Assembly: GCA_028823435.1 (NCBI GenBank)
Contig: JAPKBK010000052.1
Location: 1-9,970, forward strand
Length of the DNA stretch: 9,970 nt
Direction: 5' to 3'
Source: Flavobacteriales bacterium
GTDB taxonomy: Bacteria; Bacteroidota; Bacteroidia; Flavobacteriales_D; Sanyastnellaceae
A program made the position numbers and the translations under genes. Positions 1 to 8,200 of the stretch are shown here, one piece after another (position 1 is the first letter of the stretch; every line of letters starts with the position of its first letter). The notes beneath the pieces were generated by a model. It saw only the letters and a program-made list of their open reading frames with translations, was not told the DNA's origin and ran no database searches.

Positions 1-4
1 GACA

Positions 5-688
5 ATGACAATGATAGGTGTAGGAAGACGACAGCTAGACATTGCAAATAGAGGTCTGGCCGCAGTTTCTAGGGCTGAGTCTGTTGAAGAGCAACAGCGG
101 CTAGCCATTGAAGCTCAAAAGACTGCCGCACAAAACTCTACCTTGGGGCTGGGCGCTGGTATCGGCGCACAAGTGGGGCTTAAAAGTATTGCCGCAACCA
201 AAGCGGCTGGGGCTTCTGCCGGAGGAGTTAGTAATATTGGCTCAACCATTAATGGCTTAAGCGGGCAAGGGGGGATTGAGACAGCTCAATTGGCAGGAGA
301 TCTAGGGTCGCAAGCTTTGACCTCTGGCGGTGTAAATAATGTCGGTACGGCACTCAAGGGATTGAAAGGTGGAGTCGAGGGTATACAAATCGCGGAGACC
401 GCCGCCGCAGGAGCGGAAGTGGGTGGAGCTATAAACAACGTCGGAGCCGCTCTTGAAGGCGTCTCTGGAGCGATAGAGGCTGGCACTGTAGTCGCTGAAG
501 CAGGGGCGGTAGGAGCGACAGCAGGAACTACTGGAGCTGTGGCAGGGACTGCGGGAACTGGGGCGGCGGCGGCAGGAACAGGTGCGGCGGCAGGAGCCGG
601 AGGAACAGCGGCTACCTTAGGTGCGATTGCGGCACCAGTAGCAATTGGTTTAGGCGTTGCTTTTCTACTTAATAAATTATTCGACTAG
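5..688 (+). CDS. Small Ala/Gly-rich putative internal virion protein with C-terminal hydrophobic helix
   Basis: The 227-residue product has three parts. Residues 8-42 are a charged, probably helical segment (RRQLDIANRGLAAV onward, rich in E, Q and A). Residues 47-204 are extremely rich in Gly and Ala, with three imperfect repeats at 73-87, 108-122 and 140-155. Residues 205-222 form a hydrophobic helix long enough to cross a membrane, followed by NKLFD. This composition recalls small phage ejection proteins such as T7 gp14, which inserts in the outer membrane. That comparison rests on size, composition and gene order, not on recognised homology. The gene is followed after 9 bases by the 511-residue gene, so the two are probably co-transcribed. 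The start is uncertain: ATG codons lie at 5 and 11, only four bases precede the first, and the frame is open to the window edge. The true start and ribosome binding site may therefore lie outside. Confidence 0.8.
   Translation: MTMIGVGRRQLDIANRGLAAVSRAESVEEQQRLAIEAQKTAAQNSTLGLGAGIGAQVGLKSIAATKAAGASAGGVSNIGSTINGLSGQGGIETAQLAGDLGSQALTSGGVNNVGTALKGLKGGVEGIQIAETAAAGAEVGGAINNVGAALEGVSGAIEAGTVVAEAGAVGATAGTTGAVAGTAGTGAAAAGTGAAAGAGGTAATLGAIAAPVAIGLGVAFLLNKLFD
221..469 (+). repeat. Three imperfect 15-16-residue repeats in the small protein
   Basis: The encoded segments GGVSNIGSTINGLSG (221-265), GGVNNVGTALKGLKG (326-370) and GGAINNVGAALEGVSG (422-469) share the pattern GG-x-x-N-(I/V)-G-x-x-(I/L)-x-G-(L/V)-x-G. 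They recur every 32-35 residues. The similarity is clear in protein but much weaker in DNA, so this is an old or selected repeat rather than a recent duplication. It may mark a repeated amphipathic or beta-roll-like element. Confidence 0.7.
500..613 (+). repeat. Gly/Ala/Thr low-complexity tract
   Basis: Residues 166-203 consist almost entirely of Gly, Ala, Thr and Val. They are encoded by irregular repeats of gcagga, gcggcg and ggaact units, which makes this the most GC-rich part of the gene. The tract joins the repeat region to the C-terminal hydrophobic helix and is probably a flexible or membrane-associated segment. Confidence 0.8.
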
Positions 689-690
689 GT
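687..690 (+). promoter_or_regulatory. Ribosome binding site overlapping the upstream stop codon
   Basis: AGGT at 687-690 begins inside the TAG stop codon of the first gene and lies 7 bases before the ATG at 698. This placement supports the chosen start of the 511-residue gene and suggests translational coupling between the two. Confidence 0.5.
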
Positions 691-697
691 AAATATC

Positions 698-2233
698 ATG
701 GGATTTGCAGACGGTTTTAGAACTGGTTACGGGATTGTCGCGGACAATCAAGACCGCGAACTTAAAAAAACTCAACTGGAGAATGCCCAGTCCAACGCTG
801 ATAGAAGCTTTGGTGCGGCTGAAGAAGACCGTGAGTCAACAGCGGCTTACCGTGCTGAAGACCTAAGGATTAAAAATATCAATGCTGGAGCTGACGCGGA
901 ATATAAGTTGGGGCAGTTAGGGATTCAAAAGACTCAAGCTGAAACCGCTAATATCAGTGCTACGACAGCTCAAACAAAGTCAGATAGGTTAAATGATCCT
1001 AATTCTCCGGAATCCAAGAAGCTTATAGCTGATATTGCCTCTCAAGAAGCCGCCACAGCATCATCCGTTGCGTCTACAAACAAAACAGTTCAAGAGACTG
1101 ATGTCGCTGAAGGGAATAACCGTGCTACGGAAGCGGCGATATTAATAGATGATGTGTTCACTAAATCGAAAAGTGCTAGCGGTCGAGCCTCAAACAGCCT
1201 TTCAGACGATCTTAATGCCGCCTACGACGGAACCAAGGGAACTATATTAAGCATGGGCACGATGCTCTCCGATACAAGAGTAGCCGGAGAACAGGCAGTC
1301 AATGTTTATATTCAAGATTTACAGGCTGGGCTGGAACCCGAGATGTCTAGTCAGGTTAAGCAAGCATTTTCTGAAAGCCTCGGCCTTAATGATTCAAAGG
1401 CACTTGGCCGGCAAGTCACAGACGAATTTAAGAATGCGCCAGTCTGGATGCATAACAAGGGTCTCATCATTAAGTCTCAAGGTTTATGGAATGTACAAGC
1501 TGACGCAAAACAAAATCTGTCAGGCCAGTTATATGTCTTTGTTGAGGATAAAGATGGAAACGAATATCCGTATTTTCCTCCACTGACGGCTAACCGAAAT
1601 AATCTAAATAACAAGCCCCTGAATTTAACTTTGACTGAGGCGGTACAGGCTACAGCGGCGGTAGCCCACATGGGTAACGCTATAAGGCCTTTACTAAAAC
1701 CTCTGGCAAAGCAAGCTCGCATACAAAAACTGTACGGTAATAGGACAGGTGACAACGGTGAAGAGGAATTCCAGACCCGCGTCAGCTCGTACCTAGAGAC
1801 TAACCGTAAGGCTATTCAAAACGGCGATAACACTTACAACATGATCGGGATGGATGTAGATATGTCCGAACTACCGGCAGGAACCGTGTTAAGTGAAACT
1901 CAGGTCGCTACAATGAAAAATAATATTGAAGAGAGAATGCTGTTTGGGTCAAAACACATTACCGACCAAGACCGAGTAGCGGAGTGGCTCGAATCCACGA
2001 CGACCAATTTAAAGTCAGCGCCTTTTTCCCCTGCCAAGGAAGTTGACCCTAAAAAACCTAAGCGGAGAAATGAAGCTCCAGAAACTCCCTCCAACCTAGG
2101 CGCGTTAGTACCTGAAGGAAAGTGGAGTCCTCGATTAGTATCTGAACTTCAGGGGTACTACGACGAGAATAATGAAATAGAAGATCAGGCTGGCCTGACC
2201 GCACTGCTTACAGAGAAAGGGTGGATTAAATAG
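698..2233 (+). CDS. Putative internal virion / structural protein with N-terminal coiled coil
   Basis: The 511-residue product has no domain I can name. It opens with MGFADGFRTGYGIVADN, a short Gly/aromatic N-terminus of the kind seen in phage virion proteins. About residues 18-150 follow, rich in Ala, Gln, Glu, Lys, Thr and Ser with few aromatic residues and a likely long helix or coiled coil. Residues from about 150 to 430 look globular, with more aromatic and hydrophobic residues. A basic, Pro-rich hinge (DPKKPKRRNEAPETP, about 450-464) leads to a short helical C-terminus. There is no signal peptide and no membrane segment. By position between a small hydrophobic protein and a giant multidomain protein it occupies the place of T7 gp15 in a podovirus ejection module, although it is shorter (511 against about 750 residues). 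That role is inferred from context. The start is supported by AGGT 7 bases upstream, and the stop abuts the next ATG without a gap. Confidence 0.8.
   Translation: MGFADGFRTGYGIVADNQDRELKKTQLENAQSNADRSFGAAEEDRESTAAYRAEDLRIKNINAGADAEYKLGQLGIQKTQAETANISATTAQTKSDRLNDPNSPESKKLIADIASQEAATASSVASTNKTVQETDVAEGNNRATEAAILIDDVFTKSKSASGRASNSLSDDLNAAYDGTKGTILSMGTMLSDTRVAGEQAVNVYIQDLQAGLEPEMSSQVKQAFSESLGLNDSKALGRQVTDEFKNAPVWMHNKGLIIKSQGLWNVQADAKQNLSGQLYVFVEDKDGNEYPYFPPLTANRNNLNNKPLNLTLTEAVQATAAVAHMGNAIRPLLKPLAKQARIQKLYGNRTGDNGEEEFQTRVSSYLETNRKAIQNGDNTYNMIGMDVDMSELPAGTVLSETQVATMKNNIEERMLFGSKHITDQDRVAEWLESTTTNLKSAPFSPAKEVDPKKPKRRNEAPETPSNLGALVPEGKWSPRLVSELQGYYDENNEIEDQAGLTALLTEKGWIK
2216..2224 (+). promoter_or_regulatory. 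Ribosome binding site of the giant gene, inside the upstream coding region
   Basis: The purine-rich AAAGGGTGG lies in the last codons of the 511-residue gene and ends 9 bases before the ATG at 2234. It favours that ATG over the in-frame ATG at 2240, for which the spacing would be 15. The stop codon TAG (2231-2233) directly touches the ATG, so coupled translation is likely. Confidence 0.5.
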
Positions 2234-5200
2234 ATGCCAATGAAGTCGGCGAAGCCTTTAGAAGATGAAGCTCGATGGGCATACCTGTATGGGGAAGATT
2301 CTCCTGCAAAACAAGCTCTCCCAGCCTTTGAGGCTGAACCTGAACCCGAAGAGGAAATGGGTAACTTTAATCGCGGGTTGAGAGCCGGAGTCAATCAAAC
2401 TCAAGGGCTTGGTGGTGGTCTGGTGGCCGCTGTTGGATCAGTTGTTGGTAGTGATAAAATGGTCGCCGCTGGCATGGAGACTTATCGGCGCAACATGGCC
2501 GAAGCTGAGGAGTTTGCTGGCGATGTCATGGCTATTGAAGAGATTGATTCTGTTGGGGACTTTGGTAGCTGGGCGGCTTATACCTTAGGCACACTTGTTC
2601 CTGACTTGGCTCTGGGAGGTGTTGGTGCCTTCGCAGGAAAAGCTGTTGCCAAGCAAGTAGTAAAGAAAGGCGTTAAAGAGCTTGCTGAAAAAGAAGGCAA
2701 AGATGTAGCTCAAGAATCTTTAAAGGCTGGCGTTGAAAAAGATGCGGCAGAATTTATTGCTAGAGAAGTCGCTGAGAAATCGGCGATAACTCAAACTTCA
2801 AAAGCGGCTGTTACTGGAGCTGTTACTGGAGCTGTAGCATATAGCGCCCCCACTCTTACAGGTGGTACGTTTGCTAGTATTCTAGAGGAGACAGGAGTTG
2901 AAGCTCCGTTTACCGCATTAGGAGTTGGCGTTGTTGGGGCTGGTCTAGAAGTGGCTCCATTTATGAAAGCTTTTCGCGGCATATTCCCTGATGGCGGTGT
3001 AAAGAAATTTAAAGACTTTGTGGCTGGGAATGTTTCAGATCAACCTAAGTGGATAAAGCAAGCTTTTGCTGAGATAGTTAAAGCTCAAGGTGTAGAGGGT
3101 GGTACAGAAGCCCTTCAGTTTTTATTGGAAGAGTCGGCAATAACCTTTGTAAATAACAATTACACGGAAGCCGAATCAAAACAATACTTTGACTATTTAA
3201 GTAACGAGCGGAAAAGGTCGGGCATACTTAACCAAGCCGCCGCCGGACTACTTATGGGCGGGGGTACGGGTGCCGCAACGGTAGCCGTTAAAACTTTTAC
3301 GGGGCAATACAAGGTAGGGGAGTCTGATGCCGCCGGAGACCTCCGAACAAAAACAAACAACGATCCTGACTTACGGTCAAAAATTATAGAAGTGTTTTCT
3401 AAGTATGAGAACGCAGACGCTAATAATGAAACTGTATTAACCCAGCCTACTCAAAACGATAATGATTTCCTTGCTGAAAACGAACCTCTTACACCAGAAC
3501 AAAGGCAGGAAGCTGGATTATCCGAGCTGACAGATTACGATGGATCAGACATAAACGTGCCTCAAGATATACCTGAAGGTACTGAGCCGGCTCCAGTTTT
3601 GCCTGAGAGCGCACCTGTTATAGAAGCGCCCCAACAGCCTATGTTTGCCGAAGACTCTTTGCCGCCATCACCTGAGGCTCCTCAAGCTGATATTGTTACT
3701 GACTTTGCTCCCGCAAACCCAGAGTTTGGAACTACGGAAGTTCCCGCAAGGAGTACGGAATCCGGTACGGTTTATGAGTACCATAATTTTGAAGGACAGC
3801 TTTCAGATCCAGCTAAACCAGTTACAGATCAGCTTGTCGAGCTATCTGTTGCGGCAAGTACACCAGAAGCATTAGACCCAGCTAACACTGATGTTGTTGT
3901 TGAGGCTATTGATGTTGATGATGTTGACAGAATATTTGACAGAAACGACTCCCAGATAGTAGAGACCAAGGATAAACCAACCGGAAAAAGCTTACCTACC
4001 ATCGGTGAATCTTTTGGGGAAAATGCACAAGAGGCTACTGACCTTGTGGCTGGTGTTATGGCTGACCTGTCTGCGAGCGGAGTTCCTAAGTCGTTCTTAG
4101 ATTCTGTAACGGGCATGTATGTCCACGCTTCATCAGATCATGATGTTCCAGCCATGACGGGAAGAAATAAGCGCGGGATCTCGCTTAATTCAAGCCTCGT
4201 ATCTGGATCAGTTAGCGACCCAAAACAATTAAGTGAGCTGGCGTGGAGCATGACTCATGAAGTCTACCATGCCGCCGATTTTGCTATGGGGCTTAGTGAT
4301 AAAGACGCTCAATTCAATATAACGATTGATGAAAGCGCACAAACACCCAATGTTGTCATGGGTGATGTGATGCAGGAGTTATTCACGAACTGGGCAGAAG
4401 GTACTGACCTTGGCAGAAGATTCGATTACCCGTTTAACGATTTAAGGGAAGAGATCTCTGATCGTGACAAAAATAATGCGGGTTTAAATCAGACTTATAG
4501 GCAAGAAGTATTTGCACAGCTTGGTGCAATGTTTCACTCCAACCCTAAGTTGCTACAAGAACAATCCCCTTTAGCTTATAATTACATTAAAGGTATTCGA
4601 GATAGTAACTTACAACAACCACAAACACAGGAATCCCCAGATGAAATCAGTGGAAGTCCCGTTCAAGCCGACACCTCCCAACCTGAAGGCATATCAGGAC
4701 AAGTTCGGGCACCGCCAGAGTCCGGAAGCGTCGAGAGCACACCCGTTGCCGATACTGGATCAGATGGCGAAGGAAGCACTGGAGTCGGGCGAGCCGATTC
4801 CGCAGTGGAGGGACAGGCACAAGAGGAAGCTGGGCAACGTGAACGACCAGCGGTACAAGAGCCTGATGTAGACGAACCTGTTGCAGATACTCCTGTAACA
4901 ATAAAGTTATCTGACAAAAAGCCGACATTCAAGAAAGCTGAGAACTGGGAAGGTACTGGCAATCATATTGTCACCTTCGCAGACGGCGATAGATACACTT
5001 TGTATTTTGATGACGACGCATCTGAGAACCAAGAGAGCGGCGAAGACGAGGTCTATTACGCATCTGTTGACGGAAAGATTACTGGAGCGAATTCAGATCT
5101 CGGTACAACTAAAGCTGAAACTATCCAGTTACTGCAAGACCATCGTGAAAAATTATTAGCCGCCGGAGAAAATTCATACAACACCCCATTAGATCCTGAG

Positions 5201-8200
5201 GTAAGTGAGAATACTTATAGTAAGGGTTACGATCTAATCGTAGATAGCCCAGAGGGCAAGCTAAAGCTTACTGACCTACGCAAGAAGTTTAAGAAACTTG
5301 ATGACAACCAGTTTGATAATTTAATAGAGAAGTTACTAGACAGCGAACCAGATGGCTTCGGTAATCCCAAAGAAGCGGAAGATATCTTTGAGATGGATGG
5401 TGACTTCATTGTTAATCCAGAGACTGTCAAGATTATTGAAGAAGAGGGGCGGTTCCAAGATTTGATGGATGGTGATCTCGATGATCCTTCGTTTATCAAG
5501 AGAGAAAGTTTATCTCCTGCCGCGCAAGAAATTACAGCGTCGGGTGTTCTGTATGGTGAAGAATCCATAGACATTGTCGCTACTGGCCGCAATGGCTCAC
5601 CTGTTGTTGTTGATCTGGCTAGAGCATTTGATGAGAGAGTCAAGAAGGCGAACGACGGTGAGATATTTAGTAGTCAGGATGAAGCAACTCTTGAAACAAT
5701 CTCTGACCTAATAGCCCATGAAGCTGTTGAGGCTATGAATACAGATGGAAACGCTGGAGAGTGGTATCAAGAAAAAGTTGCAAACGCTATGCGAATTGCA
5801 TCCGAAACATTCCCTGAGCTTGCTACTGAACCTGATGCGAAATTTGCGTTTACAGCAATTATGGCAATCACATCTAATGGTGCATCGGTTCCGGAAAACT
5901 CTGTTAATACTTTTGATCTCTACGAAAAATACAGAGACACAAAGATCTTCCCTGATTTTGGCGTAGGCAAAGAATCCCAAGCAATGGAAAAAGCCTTTAG
6001 TCTTTTAAACCGATTAATTGAAGCTGAAGGTGTCGAGTCTGTAAGAAAGTTTATGGATATAGATATCACCGTAAAAGAGTTAGTCAATAACTACGGGCTT
6101 ACTGTTTCTGGTGAGCTTATGGGTACTAGGTTAAAGGGATCTGCAATTCTTGGGCCAAAGATTGGCGGCGGATTTTACCAGAACTTAAATGGCAACTTTG
6201 ATCCTTTAACAATGGATCGATGGTTCATGCGAACCTATGGTCGCCTTACTGGAACATTAATGGCGGAGGCTGACCGGAAACTGCCAGCACAGGTAGATAA
6301 GTTTAGAGAAGTTGCGCTAGGTGATGATTATAGAAAAAAGCTTAAAGAAGATGGAATTAGCCGATTACAGCTCAAAAAAGATGACCAGTACCTTGTAGAG
6401 TATGCAACGAAGGTTCAGTCTTCTTATGCTAACGGTGGGTTTAAATTAAAGAACTCTATAAACAAGGCGTCAAACAATTTAAAAAATTCTCAGGGAGAGA
6501 AGCAAGCCCCCCAGAACGGTAAGGAAAGAGAGTTTATCCGTGAGGTTATGACCAGAGCGCTGACTAAGGTCAACGAGACCTCAGGTATGAATAGTGTTAA
6601 CATGGGTGCCCTACAGGCAATAGTTTGGTATCCAGAAAAGAACCTGTACAAGATGCTAGGCGTAGGCAATAAGAAATCGGAGCCAACAGATTATGAAACA
6701 GAATTCCAAAAAATCACAGAAGCGCGTGGACAGCGAGGACAGGACTTATCTGGATCAGTCGGATCTGCACAGCAGTCAGGAACAGGAAGACTGGAATCAG
6801 CAGATGGCGCAGATGTCTCCAACACAAATCCAGCTACTAGCAGACAAAATAGGCAAGAAGATTCGCAGTCTGAGCTAGACGCATCCCCAGACGAAATATC
6901 ATTTATAAAAGGCAAGACTCTTGCTGACGGCTCTCCGTCCACCTTCCAATTTTCAGCCAGAGATGATCTGGACTCCCGAAAAGATCTTAAAAGCAGATTT
7001 AAAAAGTCTCGTAACAGCACGGTACGAAAGCTAGCTGATCGCTATGATGATCAAAAAGATTTTGAAGATCAGGCCGCAGAGTACCTTGACGTCGGAAGAC
7101 TACCGGCTAACTTATCTCCACGGGATCAAGAGAACTTATCTCACGGCAGAGTTCAGGAAGACATTAAAGCATTCCACAAGAACTATGTAGATCCAATAGG
7201 CGAGTTAATTCAAAGCTCTCAAATTGACCCCGAATCAATAGGCTTATATCTGTTAGCAAAGCATGCTCCAGAACGTAATGCTGACATTGCTGATAAAGAG
7301 CGGACAAGACGCGATGCAAATATTGCCCGCGAAGAGAAAACCATCGAAAAGCTTCTTGCCGATACTGATGTTGATCACACTGTTGCGCTAGAAACTGCAA
7401 GACTAAGTCTGGAAAACTATAAGTCAACGCCACTAATGTTTGAAGATACAGGGTCAGGAATGACCAACGCTGAAGCTCAGAGTGTATTAAATACTGCTGA
7501 GAGGGAAGGCACTAAGGATGCTATGGAGGAGATAGCCTCCAAGGTGTACGAGATGCTTCAGTATCAGCGCGACAGAATGGTAGAGGCTGGACTGCTAGAT
7601 GAGGTATCTAAAGGTTCATGGGAAGCGAAATTTAAGTTCTATGTTCCCTTAAAGGGGTTTGCCGCCGACGATAATGGCTCAAAGTTATCTGGAGGAACCA
7701 AATCAAAAGGATTCTCTATTGTCGGAAGTGAGAGCATGAAGGCTAAAGGTAGATCGACGTTGCCTGTTAACCCCCTGCTTACAGCCATTGAAGATGTGCA
7801 GAAAAAAATAATCCGCGCAAGAAAGAATGAAACCGCCCAAACCTTATTAGACTTGTTAGGGGAATTAGGTAATAGCTCGGTAGAGACCCAGATGGAGAGT
7901 GGGCCAGTCGTCACAAAAGCCTATACCATTTACAACAACAAATTCAGACCACCCGTTAAGGGCGATGAGTTTCAGGATAACCCTAGAATGATGGACGTAG
8001 AGTCCATGTCTGGTGCCACAAGAACAACTAACGGAGAACCAAGGTACGTTAGCGTTAAAAAGGGGGGGCAGACTTTTTGGATTGAGTTCCATAGCGACAC
8101 GCTGAACCATTCGCTTCAGAATATGAGCGTACCGATGTTGAATCGTGGTAATGATGACATATCCAAAGTGCTTACTTTTCTGACACGGTTTCAGAATTTT

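Noticed and set aside
1..17. Tandem gacaat at the left edge as a regulatory repeat
   Set aside because: There are only two copies of six bases at the window edge, and they cover the candidate start codons of the first gene. The context needed to judge them is missing.
286..486. Minus-strand open frame opposite the Ala/Gly-rich gene
   Set aside because: It is a Pro/Ala/Ser-rich shadow of the Gly/Ala codons with no start signal.
3645..3875. A +1-frame ORF with a leucine-rich, signal-peptide-like start (LLKLILLLTLL)
   Set aside because: No Shine-Dalgarno sequence precedes it. Its leucines are the shifted reading of the Pro/Ala-rich linker codons, and unlike the ORF at 4641 there is no GC shift.
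4647..4962. Two minus-strand open frames of 93 and 99 codons overlapping the GC-rich linker
   Set aside because: They have no convincing ribosome binding site and oppose a tightly packed + strand operon. Their openness is explained by the GC-rich composition. The +1-frame ORF on the + strand explains the codon pattern better.
5717..5731. HEAVE at residues 1162-1166 as a second metallopeptidase site
   Set aside because: The second zinc-binding His of HExxH is absent, and the segment lies in a helix of the glycosylase-like domain.
2424..6758. The octamer TGGATCAG occurring five times in the giant gene
   Set aside because: All copies are in the same codon phase and encode G-S-V or G-S-D within different contexts. 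This fits ordinary codon preference in a Gly/Ser-rich protein and shows no spacing pattern.
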